DNA of 33,588 bases from Saccoglossus kowalevskii (taxonomy: Eukaryota; Hemichordata; Enteropneusta; Harrimaniidae). Under the pieces are notes generated by a model. The model was not told where the DNA came from, searched no databases, and saw only the letters and a program-made list of their open reading frames with translations. Location of the stretch: NCBI RefSeq assembly GCF_000003605.2, contig NW_003155105.1:1-33588 (forward strand), in the 5' to 3' direction. Position 1 is the first letter of the stretch. The number at the start of each line of letters is the position of its first letter. Below are positions 1 to 10,668 of this stretch, piece after piece. The translations under genes were made by a program, and so were the position numbers.

Positions 1-103
1 TTTACTACAGTATATGTACTAACCAACATTGTGTGTGTGAATGTTGTACTACAGTATATGTACTAACCAACACGGTGTGTGTGAATGTTGTACTACAGTA
101 TAT
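1..103 (+). repeat. End of a 44-bp tandem repeat array (two full copies plus a fragment)
   Basis: Two complete 44-bp copies are visible at 3-46 and 47-90, each starting TACTACAGTATATG. A third begins at 91 and is lost after about 103. The two full copies differ only near their middle (ATT at 28-30 against ACG at 72-74). Each has TACTAAC (17-23, 61-67), a short GT run (31-39, 75-83) and an inverted repeat around it. In copy 1 CAACATT (24-30) pairs perfectly with AATGTTG (40-46) across a 9-base loop; in copy 2 the two inner base pairs are lost. The stretch runs off the left edge, so the array size is unknown. No coding potential is seen. It is a distinct repeat from the 37-bp family, though the first half looks loosely related. 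Confidence 0.9.
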
Positions 104-110
104 TCACGTA
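91..110 (+). other. Junction between the 44-bp and 37-bp repeat arrays
   Basis: The third 44-bp copy starts normally (TACTACAGTATAT, 91-103). Where the next base should be G it continues TTCACGTAACTC, which is 37-bp-family sequence. The 37-bp unit reads ACAGTTATATTCACG and the 44-bp unit reads ACAGTATATG, so the switch falls inside shared ACAG/TATAT sequence. No target-site duplication, transposon end or unique DNA separates the two arrays. The exact breakpoint cannot be placed within the shared bases. Confidence 0.8.
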
Positions 111-300
111 ACTCAGTCCTCTAGCAGTGTACAGTTATATTCAGGTAACTCAGTCCTCTAGCAGTGTACAGTTATATTCAGGTAACTCATCCCTCTAGCA
201 GTGCACAGTTATATTCACGTAACTCATCCCTCTAGCAGTGTACAGTTATATTCAGGTAAATAATCTCTCTAGCAGTGCACAGTTATATTCATGTAACTCA
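104..300 (+). repeat. Atypical 37-bp units at the left edge of the array
   Basis: The first units are enriched for the TA + CAGGT + CAGTC subtype. One unit near 252-268 reads CAGGTAAATAATCTCTC, a combination I did not see elsewhere. From about 290 onward the array settles into near-consensus CACGTAACTCATCC units. Extra divergence at the rim of a tandem array is commonly observed, because edge units take less part in unequal exchange. Here it affects only a handful of units. Confidence 0.6.
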
Positions 301-1202
301 TCCCTCTAGCAGTGCACAGTTATATTCACGTAACTCATCCCTCTAGCAGTGCACAGTTATATTCACGTAACTCATCCCTCTAGCAGTGCACAGTTATATT
401 CACGTAACTCATCCCTCTAGCAGTGCACAGTTATATTCACGCAACTCATCCCTCTAGCAGTGTACAGTTATATTCACGTAACTCATCCCTCTAGCAGTGC
501 ACAGTTTTATTCACGTAACTCATCCCTCTAGCAGTGCACAGTTATATTCACGTAACTCATCCCTCTAGCAGTGTACAGTTATATTCACGTAACTCATCCC
601 TCTAGCAGTGCGCAGTTATATTCACGTAACTCATCCCTCTAGCAGTGTACAGTTTTATTCACGTAACTCATCCCTCTAGCAGTGCACAGTTATATTCACG
701 TAACTCATCCCTCTAGCAGTGTACAGTTATATTCACGTAACTCATCCCTCTAGCAGTGCACAGTTATATTCACGTAACTCATCCCTCTAGCAGTGCACAG
801 TTATATTCACGTAACTCATCCCTCTAGCAGTGCACAGTTATATTCAGGTATCTCATCCTTCTAGCAGTGCGCAGTTATATTCACGTTACTCATCTCTCTA
901 GCAGTGTACAGTTATATTCCGGTAACTCATCCCACTAGCAGTGCACAGTTATATTCACGTAACTCATCCCTCTAGCAGTGTGCAGTTATATTCACGTAAC
1001 TCATCCCTCTAGCAGTGCACAGTTATATTCACGTAACTCATCCCTCTAGCAGTGCACAGTTATATTCACGTAACTCATCCCTCTAGCAGTGTACAGTTAT
1101 ATTCACGTAACTCATCCCTCTAGCAGTGTGCAGTTATATTCACGTAACTCATCCCTCTAGCAGTGTGCAGTTATATTCACGTAACTCATCCCTCTAGCAG
1201 TG

Positions 1203-2770
1203 CACTGTTATATTCACGTAACTCATCACTCTAGCAGTGCGCAGCTATATTCACGTAACTCATCCCTCTAGCAGTGCACAGTTATATTCACGTAACTCAT
1301 TTCTCTAGCAGTGCACAGTTATATTCACGTAACTCATCCCTCTAGCAGTGCTCGGTTATATTCAGGTAACTCATCCCTCTAGCAGTGTACAGTTAAATTC
1401 AGGTCACTCAGTCCTCTAGCAGTGCACAGTTATATTCACGTAACTCAGTCCTCTAGCAGTGTACAGTTATATTCACGTAACTCATCCCTCTAGCAGTGCA
1501 CAGTTATATTCACGTAAGTCATCCCTCTAACAGTGTACAATTATATTCACGTAACTCATCCCTCTAGCAGTGCGCAGTTATATTCACGTAACTCATCCCT
1601 CTAGCAGTGCACAGTTATATTCACGTAACTCATCCCTCTAGCAGTGTGCAGTTATATTCACGTAACTCATCCCTCTAGCAGTGTACAGTTATATTCACGT
1701 AACTCATCCCTCTAGCAGTGCACAGTTATATTCACGTAACTCATCCCTCTAGCAGTGCACATTTATATTCACGTAACTCATCCCTCTAGCAGTGTACAGT
1801 TATATTCAGGGAACTCAGTCCTCCAGCAGTGCACAGTTATATTCACGTAACTCATTTCTCTAGCAGTGCACAGTTATATTCACGTAACTCATCCCTCTAG
1901 CAGTGCTCGGTTATATTCAGGTAACTCATCTCTCTAGCAGTGTACAGTTAAATTCAGGTCACTCAGTCCTCTAGCAGTGTACAGTTAAATTCAGGTCACT
2001 CAGTCCTCTAGCAGTGCACAGTTATATTCACGTAACTCAGTCCTCTAGCAGTGTACAGTTATATTCACGTAACTCATCCCTCTAGCAGTGCACAGTTATA
2101 TTCACGTAAGTCATCCCTCTAACAGTGTACAATTATATTCACGTAACTCATCCCTCTAGCAGTGCGCAGTTATATTCACGTAACTCATCCCTCTAGCAGT
2201 GCACAGTTATATTCACGTAACTCATCCCTCTAGCAGTGTGCAGTTATATTCACGTAACTCATCCCTCTAGCAGTGTACAGTTATATTCACGTAACTCATC
2301 CCTCTAGCAGTGCACAGTTATATTCACGTAACTCATCCCTCTAGCAGTGCACAGTTATATTCACGTAACTCATCCCTCTAGCAGTGTACAGTTATATTCA
2401 GGTAACTCAGTCCTCCAGCAGTGTACAGTTATATTCACGTAACTCATCCCTCTAGCAGTGTGCAGTTATATTCACGTAACTCATCCCTCTAGCAGTGTAC
2501 AGTTATATTCAGGTAACTCAGTCCTCTAGCAGTGTACAGTTATATTCAGGTAACTTATCCCTCTAGCAGTGCGCAGTTATATTCACGTAACTCATCCCTC
2601 TAGCAGTGCACAGTTATATTCACGTAACTCATCCCTCTAGCAGTGCGCAGTTATATTCACGTAACTCATCCCTCTAGCAGTGTACAGTTATATTCACGTA
2701 ACTCATCCCTCTAGCAGTGCACAGTTATATTCACGTAACTCATCCCTCTAGCAGTGCACAGTTATATTCA
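1203..2770 (+). repeat. Higher-order block A, copy 1 (15-unit plus 16-unit nested repeat)
   Basis: The block starts at a CACTG unit followed by a GCGCAGCTATAT unit. It then runs through a core: CATTTCTCTAG, then GTGCTCGGTT, then AAATTCAGGTCAC, then CGTAAGTC with CTAACAG, then TACAATTATA. The core occurs twice. The CATTTCTC marks at 1300 and 1855 are 555 bp apart (15 units). In the second pass the AAATTCAGGTCAC unit is doubled, so the CAGG(G/T)A + TCCTCC marks at 1809 and 2401 are 592 bp apart (16 units). The block is collinear with 7791-9360 at a constant offset of 6588 bp; the copies separate near 2770. Confidence 0.85.
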
Positions 2771-3254
2771 GGTAACTCAGTCCTCTAGCAGTGTACAGAT
2801 ATATTCAGGTATCTCATCCTTCTAGCAGTGCGCAGTTATATTCACGTTACTCATCTCTCTAGCAGTGTACAGTTATATTCCGGTAACTCATCCCACTAGC
2901 AGTGCACAGTTATATTCACGTAACTCATCCCTCTAGCAGTGCACAGTTATATTCACGTAACTCATCCCTCTAGCAGTGCGCAGCTATATTCACGTAACTC
3001 ATCCCTCTAGCAGTGCACAGTTATATTCACGTAACTCATTTCTCTAGCAGTGCACAGTTATATTCACGTAACTCATCCCTCTAGCAGTGTACAGTTATAT
3101 TCACGTAACTCATCCCTCTAGCAGTGCACAGTTATATTCACGTAACTCATCCCTCTAGCAGTGCACAGTTATATTCACGTAACTCATCCCTCTAGCAGTG
3201 TACAGTTATATTCACGTAACTCATCCCTCTAGCAGTGCACAGTTATATTCATGT

Positions 3255-3375
3255 AACTCATCCCTCTAGCAGTGCACAGTTTTTATTCACGTAAACTCAT
3301 CCCTCTAGCAGTGCACAGTTATATTCACGTAACTCATCCCTTTAGCAGTGTACAATAAATATTCACGTAACTCAT
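3255..3375 (+). repeat. Cluster of length-variant units
   Basis: Within about 100 bp there are CAGTTTTTATTC (extra T) and CGTAAACTC (extra A) near 3270-3295, CCTTTAGCAG near 3340, and TACAATAAATATTC near 3351. Most of the array has no length change for many units at a time, so the cluster stands out. It may be a decayed patch or a local sequencing or assembly error. Confidence 0.55.
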
Positions 3376-3999
3376 CCCTCTAGCAGTGTGCAGTTATATT
3401 CACGTAACTCATCCCTCTAGCAGTGTGCAGTTATATTCACGTAACTCATCCCTCTAGCAGTGTGCAGTTATATTCAGGTAACTCAGTCCTCTAGCAGTGT
3501 ACAGTTATATTCAGGTAACTTATCCCTCTAGCAGTGCGCAGTTATATTCACGTAACTCATCCCTCTAGCAGTGCACAGTTATATTCACGTAACTCATCCC
3601 TCTAGCAGTGCGCAGTTATATTCACGTAACTCATCCCTCTAGCAGTGTACAGTTATATTCAGGTAACTCATCCCTCTAGCAGTGCGCAGTTATATTCACG
3701 TAACTCATCCCTCTAGCAGTGCACAGTTATATTCACGTAAATCATCCCTCTAGCAGTGCACAGTTATATTCACGTAACTCATCCCTCTAGCAGTGCACAG
3801 TTATATTCACGTAACTCATCCCTCTAGCAGTGCACAGTTATATTCACGTAACTCATCCCTCTAGCAGTGCACTGTTATATTCACGTAACTCATCCCTCTA
3901 GCAGTGCGCAGCTATATTCACGTAACTCATCCCTCTAGCAGTGCACAGTTATATTCACGTAACTCATTTCTCTAGCAGTGCACAGTTATATTCACGTAA

Positions 4000-4740
4000 C
4001 TCATCCCTCTAGCAGTGTACAGTTATATTCACGTAACTCAACACTCTAGCAGTGCACAGTTATATTCACGTAACTCATCCCTCTAGCAGTGCACAGTTAT
4101 ATTCACGTAACTCATCCCTCTAGCAGTGTACAGTTATATTCACGTAACTCATCCCTCTAGCAGTGCGCAGTTATATTCACGTAACTCATCCCTCTAGCAG
4201 TGTACAGTTTTATTCACGTAACTCATCCTTCTAGCAGTGCATAGTTATATTCAGGTAACTCAGTCCTCTAGCAGTGTACAGTTATATTCAGGTAACTCAT
4301 CCCTCTAGCAGTGCGCAGTTATATTCACGTAACTCATCCCTCTAGCAGTGTACAGTTATATTCACGTAACTCATCCCTCTAGCAATGCACAGTTATATTC
4401 ACGTAACTCATCCCTCTAGCAGTGCACAGTTATATTCACGTAAGTCATCCCTCTAGCAGTGCACAGTTATATTCACGTAACTCATCCCTCTAGCAGTGTA
4501 CAGTTATATTCAGGTAACTCAGTCCTCTAGCAGTGTACAGTTATATTCAGGTATCTCATCCCTCTAGCAGTGCGCAGTTATATTCACGTAACTCATCCCT
4601 CTGCAGTGTACAGTTATATTCACGTAACTCATCCCTCTAGCAGTGCACAGTTATATTCACGTAACTCATCCCTCTAGCAGTGTGCAGTTATATTCACGTA
4701 AGTCATCCCTCTAGCAGTGTACAGTTATATTCACGTAACT
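4000..4740 (+). repeat. Higher-order block B, copy 1
   Basis: Markers in order are ACTCAACACT (4036), a CAGTTTTATT unit, GCATAGTTAT (4240), CTAGCAATGCAC (4381), CGTAAGTC, CAGGTATCTC, then the one-base-short CTCTGCAGTG unit (4600). It is collinear with 9475-10215 at a constant offset of 5475 bp, checked at ACTCAACACT, GCATAG and CTGCAG. Near 4699 this copy has CGTAAGTC where copy 2 has CGTAACTC. Confidence 0.8.
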
Positions 4741-5479
4741 CATCCCTCTAGCAGTGTACAGTTATATTCAGGTATCTCATCCTTCTAGCAGTGCGCAGTT
4801 ATATTCACGTTACTCATCTCTCTAGCAGTGTACAGTTATATTCCGGTAACTCATCCCACTAGCAGTGCACAGTTATATTCACGTAACTCATCCCTCTAGC
4901 AGTGCACAGTTATATTCACGTAACTCATCCCTCTAGCAGTGCACAGTTATATTCACGTAACTCATCCCTCTAGCAGTGTACAGTTATATTCACGTAACTC
5001 ATCCCTCTAGCAGTGTGCAGTTATATTCACGTAACTCATCCCTCTAGCAGTGTGCAGTTATATTCACGTAACTCATCCCTCTAGCAGTGTACAGTTATAT
5101 TCAGGTAACTTAGTCCTCTAGCAGTGTACAGTTATATTCAGGTAACTTATCCCTCTAGCAGTGCGCAGTTATATTCAAGTAACTCATCCCTCTAGCAGTG
5201 CACAGTTATATTCACGTAACTCATCCCTCTAGCAGTGCGCAGTTATATTCACGTAACTCATCCCATTAGCAGTGTACAGTTATATTCAGGTAACTCATCC
5301 CTCTAGCAGTGCGCAGTTATATTCACGTTACTCATCTCTCTAGCAGTGTACAGTTATATTCCGGTAACTCATCCCACTAGCAGTGCACAGTTATATTCAC
5401 GTAACTCATCCCTCTAGCAGTGCACAGTTATATTCACGTAACTCATCCCTCTAGCAGTGCACAGTTATATTCAGGTAAC

Positions 5480-5780
5480 TCAGTCCTCTAGCAGTGTACA
5501 GTTATAGTCAGGTAACTTATCCCTCTAGCAGTGCGCAGTTATATTCACGTAACTCATCCCTCTAGCAGTGCACATTTATATTCACGTAACTCATCCCTCT
5601 AGCAGTGTGCAGTTATATTCACGTAACTCATCCCTCTAGCAGTGTACAGTTATATTCAGGTAACTCATCCCTCTTGCAGTGCGCAGTTATATTCACGTAA
5701 CTCATCCCTCTAGCAGTGTACAGTTATATTCACGTAACTCATCCCTCTAACAGTGCACAGTTATATTCACGTAACTCATC
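5480..5780 (+). repeat. Higher-order block C, copy 1
   Basis: Markers are TTATAGTCAGG (5505), ACTTATCC, GCACATTTAT, CTCTTGCAG (5671) and CTAACAGTGCAC. It is collinear with the 18.35-kb copy at offset 12866 bp (checked at 5505/18371 and 5673/18539). This copy has CAGTCCTC where the other two have CAGTCATC, and CTAGCAGTGTG where they have CTAGAAGTGTG. The other two are therefore closer to each other. Confidence 0.8.
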
Positions 5781-5790
5781 CCTCTAGCAG

Positions 5791-6455
5791 TGTGCAGTTA
5801 TATTCACGTAACTCATCCCTCTAGCAGTGTACAGTTATATTCACGTAACTCATCCCTCTAGCAGTGTACAGTTATATTCACGTAACTCATCCCTCTAGCA
5901 GTGTGCAGTTATATTCACGTAACTCATCCCTCTAGCAGTGTACAGTTATATTCACGTAACTCATCCCTCTAGCAGTGTACAGTTATATTCACGTAACTCA
6001 TCCCTCTAGCAGTGCACAGTTATATTCACGTAACTCATCCCTCTAGCAGTGTGCAGTTATATTCACGTAACTCATCCCTCTAGCTGTGTACAGTTATATT
6101 CACGTAACTCATCCCTCTAGCAGTGCACAGTTATATTCACGTAACTTATCCCTCTAGCAGTGCACAATTATATTCACGTAACTCATCCCTCTGGCAGTGT
6201 ACAGTTATATTCACGTAACTCATCCCTCTAGCAGTGCACAGTTATATTCACGTAACTCATCCCTCTAGCAGTGCACATTTATATTAACGTAACTCATCCC
6301 TCTAGCAGTGCACTGTTATATTCACGTAACTCATCCCTCTAGCAGTGCGCAGCTATATTCACGTAACTCATCCCTCTAGCAGTGCACAGTTATATTCACG
6401 TAACTCATTTCTCTAGCAGTGCACAGTTATATTCACGTAACTCATCCCTCTAGCA
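5791..6455 (+). repeat. Higher-order block E, copy 1
   Basis: The unit order is TG, TA, TA, TG, TA, TA, CA, TG, then TAGCTGTGTAC (6081), ACTTATCC, GCACAATTAT, CTCTGGCAG (6191), ATTAACG, CACTG and GCAGCT. It is collinear with 26643-27228 at offset 20852 bp (checked at 5791, 6081 and 6191). From ACTTAT onward it is also collinear with 32031-32343 at offset 25888 bp. It overlaps the single-pass block A core at its right end. Confidence 0.8.
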
Positions 6456-6800
6456 GTGCTCGGGTTATATTCAGGTAACTCATCCCTCTAGCAGTGTACA
6501 GTTAAATTCAGGTCACTCAGTCCTCTAGCAGTGCACAGTTATATTCACGTAACTCAGTCCTCTAGCAGTGTACAGTTATATTCACGTAACTCATCCCTCT
6601 AGCAGTGCACAGTTATATTCACGTAAGTCATCCCTCTAACAGTGTACAATTATATTCACGTAACTCATCCCTCTAGCAGTGCGCAGTTATATTCACGTAA
6701 CTCATCCCTCTAGCAGTGCACAGTTATATTCACGTAACTCATCCCTCTAGCAGTGTGCAGTTATATTCACGTAACTCATCCCTCTAGCAGTGTACAGTTA
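6311..6800 (+). repeat. Block A core, single-pass copy with a one-base insertion
   Basis: It runs CACTG, GCAGCT, CATTTCTC, GTGCTCGGGTT, AAATTCAGGTCAC, CAGTCC, CGTAAGTC with CTAACAG, TACAATT, then CG-, CA- and TG-type units. It follows the first 15-unit pass of block A but is not followed by the second. The GCTCGG unit has an additional G (GCTCGGGTT near 6458) not seen in the other copies. Its left part merges with block E (5791-6455). Confidence 0.75.
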
Positions 6801-7000
6801 TATTCACGTAACTCATCCCTCTAGCAGTGTACAGTTATATTCACGTAACTCAACCCTCTAGCAGTGTACAATTATATTCACGTAACTCATCCCTCTAGCA
6901 GTGTGCAGTTATATTCACGTAACTCATCCCTCTAGCAGTGTGCAGTTATATTCACGTAACTCATCCCTCTAGCAGTGTACAGTTATATTCAGGTAACTCA

Positions 7001-7444
7001 GTCCTCTAGCAGTGTACAGTTATATTCAGGTAACTTATCCCTCTAGCAGTGCGCAGTTATATTCACGTAACTCATCCCTCTAGCAGTGCACAGTTATATT
7101 CACGTAACTCATCCCTCTAGCAGTGCGCAGTTATATTCACGTAACTCATCCCTCTAGCAGTGTACAGTTATATTCAGGTAACTCATCCCTCTAGCAGTGC
7201 GCAGTTATATTCACGTAACTCAGTCCTCTAGCAGTGTACAGTTATATTCAGGTAACTTATCCCTCTAGCAGTGCGCAGTTATATTCACGTAACTCATCCC
7301 TCTAGCAGTGCACAGTTATATTCACGTAACTCATCCCTCTAGCAGTGCGCAGTTATATTCACGTAACTCATCCCTCTAGCAGTGTACAGTTATATTCAGG
7401 TAACTCATCCCTCTAGCAGTGCGCAGTTATATTCACGTAACTCA
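7001..7444 (+). repeat. 222-bp (6-unit) local tandem duplication
   Basis: The run GTCC, TA with CAGGT and ACTTATCC, CG, CA, CG, TA with CAGGT, CG is present at 7001-7222 and repeated at 7223-7444. The related block at 12441-13149 has it once. The offset between the two regions accordingly falls from 5580 bp on the left (6861 against 12441) to 5358 bp on the right (7531 against 12889), a difference of exactly 222 bp. This is a clear whole-unit expansion in one copy or contraction in the other. Confidence 0.85.
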
Positions 7445-7790
7445 TCCCTCTAGCAGTGTACAGTTATATTCACGTAACTCATCCCTCTAGCAGTGCACAG
7501 TTATATTCACGTAACTCATCCCTCTAGCAGTGTGCAGTATATTCACGTAACTCATCCCTCTAGCTGTGTACAGTTATATTCACGTAACTCATCCCTCTAG
7601 CAGTGCACAGTTATATTCACGTAACTCATCCCTCTAGCAGTGCACAGTTATATACACGTAACTCATCCCTCTAGCAGTGCACAGTTATATTTACGTAACT
7701 CATCCCTCTAGCAGTGCACAGTTATATTCACGTAACTCATCCCTCTAGCAGTGCACAGTTATATTCACGTAACTCATCCCTCTAGCAGTG

Positions 7791-9360
7791 CACTGTTATA
7801 TTCACGTAACTCATCACTCTAGCAGTGCGCAGCTATATTCACGTAACTCATCCCTCTAGCAGTGCACAGTTATATTCACGTAACTCATTTCTCTAGCAGT
7901 GCACAGTTATATTCACGTAACTCATCCCTCTAGCAGTGCTCGGTTATATTCAGGTAACTCATCCCTCTAGCAGTGTACAGTTAAATTCAGGTCACTCAGT
8001 CCTCTAGCAGTGCACAGTTATATTCACGTAACTCAGTCCTCTAGCAGTGTACAGTTATATTCACGTAACTCATCCCTCTAGCAGTGCACAGTTATATTCA
8101 CGTAAGTCATCCCTCTAACAGTGTACAATTATATTCACGTAACTCATCCCTCTAGCAGTGCGCAGTTATATTCACGTAACTCATCCCTCTAGCAGTGCAC
8201 AGTTATATTCACGTAACTCATCCCTCTAGTAGTGTGCAGTTATATTCACGTAACTCATCCCTCTAGCAGTGTACAGTTATATTCACGTAACTCATCCCTC
8301 TAGCAGTGCACAGTTATATTCACGTAACTCATCCCTCTAGCAGTGCACAGTTATATTCACGTAACTCATCCCTCTAGCAGTGTACAGTTATATTCAGGGA
8401 ACTCAGTCCTCCAACAGTGCACAGTTATATTCACGTAACTCATTTCTCGAGCAGTGCACAGTTATATTCACGTAACTCATCCCTCTAGCAGTGCTCGGTT
8501 ATATTCAGGTAACTCATCTCTCTAGCAGTGTACAGTTAAATTCAGGTCACTCAGTCCTCTAGCAGTGTACAGTTAAATTCAGGTCACTCAGTCCTCTAGC
8601 AGTACACAGTTATATTCACGTAACTCAGTCCTCTAGCAGTGTACAGTTATATTCACGTAACTCATCCCTCTAGCAGTGCACAGTTATATTCACGTAAGTC
8701 ATCCCTCTAACAGTGTACAATTATATTCACGTAACTCATCCCTCTAGCAGTGCGCAGTTATATTCACGTAACTCATCCCTCTAGCAGTGCACAGTTATAT
8801 TCACGTAACTCATCCCTCTAGCAGTGTGCAGTTATATTCACGTAACTCATCCCTCTAGCAGTGTACAGTTATATTCACGTAACTCATCCCTCTAGCAGTG
8901 CACAGTTATATTCACGTAACTCATCCCTCTAGCAGTGCACAGTTATATTCACGTAACTCATCCCTCTAGCAGTGTACAGTTATATTCAGGTAACTCAGTC
9001 CTCCAGCAGTGTACAGTTATATTCACGTAACTCATCCCTCTAGCAGTGTGCAGTTATATTCACGTAACTCATCCCTCAGGCAGTGTACAGTTATATTCAG
9101 GTAACTCAGTCCTCTAGCAGTGTACAGTTATATTCAGGTAACTTATCCCTCTAGCAGTGCGCAGTTATATTCACGTAACTCATCCCTCTAGCAGTGCACA
9201 GTTATATTCACGTAACTCATCCCTCTAGCAGTGCGCAGTTATATTCACGTAACTCATCCCTCTAGCAGTGTACAGTTATATTCACGTAACTCATCCCTCT
9301 AGCAGTGCACAGTTATATTCACGTAACTCATCCCTCTAGCAGTGCACAGTTATATTCACG
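7791..9360 (+). repeat. Higher-order block A, copy 2
   Basis: It has the same unit order as copy 1, with CATTTCTC marks at 7888 and 8443, again 555 bp apart. Private variants are TAGTAGTG near 8229, CCAACAG after 8410, TTCTCGAG at 8444 and AGTACACAG near 8603. The first three are shared with the copy at 22280, making these two the closest pair. Upstream, collinearity with 12441-13149 extends back to about 6861, so the shared segment with copy 3 is about 2 kb. At 9076 CTCAGGCAG replaces CTCTAGCAG, a private change. Confidence 0.85.
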
Positions 9361-9474
9361 TAACTCATCCCTCTAGCAGTGCACAGTTATATTTACGTAA
9401 CTCATCCCTCGAGCAGTGCACAGTTATATTCACGTAACTCATCCCTCTAGCAGTGCACAGTTATATTCACGTAA

Positions 9475-10215
9475 CTCATCCCTCTAGCAGTGTACAGTTA
9501 TATTCACGTAACTCAACACTCTAGCAGTGCACAGTTATATTCACGTAACTCATCCCTCTAGCAGTGCACAGTTATATTCACGTAACTCATCCCTCTAGCA
9601 GTGTACAGTTATATTCACGTAACTCATCCCTCTAGCAGTGCGCAGTTATATTCACGTAACTCATCCCTCTAGCAGTATACAGTTTTATTCACGTAACTCA
9701 TCCTTCTAGCAGTGCATAGTTATATTCAGGTAACTCAGTCCTCTAGCAGTGTACAGTTATATTCAGGTAACTCATCCCTCTAGCAGTGCGCAGTTATATT
9801 CACGTAACTCATCCCTCTAGCAGTGTACAGTTATATTCACGTAACTCATCCCTCTAGCAATGCACAGTTATATTCACGTAACTCATCCCTCTAGCAGTGC
9901 ACAGTTATATTCACGTAAGTCATCCCTCTAGCAGTGCACAGTTATATTCACGTAACTCATCCCTCTAGCAGTGTACAGTTATATTCAGGTAACTCAGTCC
10001 TCTAGCAGTGTACAGTTATATTCAGGTATCTCATCCCTCTAGCAGTGCGCAGTTATATACACGTAACTCATCCCTCTGCAGTGTACAGTTATATTCACGT
10101 AACTCATCCCTCTAGCAGTGCACAGTTATATTCACGTAACTCATCCCTCTAGCAGTGTGCAGTTATATTCACGTAACTCATCCCTCTAGCAGTGTACAGT
10201 TATATTCACGTAACT
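9475..10215 (+). repeat. Higher-order block B, copy 2
   Basis: It is the partner of 4000-4740 at offset 5475 bp. ACTCAACACT lies at 9511, GCATAG near 9714, CAATGCAC near 9859 and CTGCAG at 10076. Private changes are AGTATACAG near 9676 and TATACACG near 10057. Downstream it runs into a 35-bp unit, GTATCATCC (10285), shared with 12206 and 20745. Confidence 0.8.
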
Positions 10216-10561
10216 CATCCCTCTAGCAGTGCACAGTTATATTCAGGTAACTCAGTCCTCTAGCAGTGTACAGTTATATTCAGGTATCATCCTTCTAGCA
10301 GTGCGCAGTTATATTCACGTTACTCATCTCTCTAGCAGTGTACAGTTATATTCACGTAACTCATCCCTCTAGCAGTGCACAGTTATATTCACGTAACTCA
10401 TCCCTCTAGCAGTGTGCAGTTATATTCACGTAACTCATCCCTCTAGCAGTGCACAGTTATATTCACGTAACTCATCCCTCTAGCAGTGCACAGTTATATT
10501 CACGTAACTCATCCCTCTAGCAGTGCACAGTTATATTCAGGTAACTCAGTCCTCTAGCAGT

Positions 10562-10668
10562 GTACAGTTATATTCAGGTATCTCATCCTTCCAGCAGTGC
10601 GCAGTTATATTCACGTTACTCATCTCTCTAGCAGTGTACAGTTATATTCCGGTAACTCATCCCACTAG
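10562..10668 (+). repeat. TTCCGG cassette (one of 11 copies)
   Basis: Three successive variant units travel together: CAGGTATCTCATCCTTC; then a CG unit with CACGTTACTCATCTCTC; then a TA unit with TTCCGGTAAC and CATCCCACTAG. I find the CCGG at 919, 2880, 4843, 5361, 10649, 16637, 23846, 24845, 26176, 28174 and 28913. At 5361 and 16637 the first unit is replaced by a CAGGTAACTC unit. At about 10280, 12205 and 20745 a related cassette has the 35-bp GTATCATCC unit and lacks TTCCGG. The three linked changes behave as one inherited block. Confidence 0.8.

Noticed and set aside
31-39. GT microsatellite
   Set aside because: Only four to five dinucleotides, as an internal part of the 44-bp unit; not an independent locus.
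91-110. Transposon end or integration site at the array boundary
   Set aside because: No target-site duplication, terminal inverted repeat, poly-A or unique sequence is visible at the switch between the two repeats.
3354-3359. AATAAA polyadenylation signal
   Set aside because: It is a single occurrence caused by a small mutation in one unit, with no transcript evidence or downstream element.
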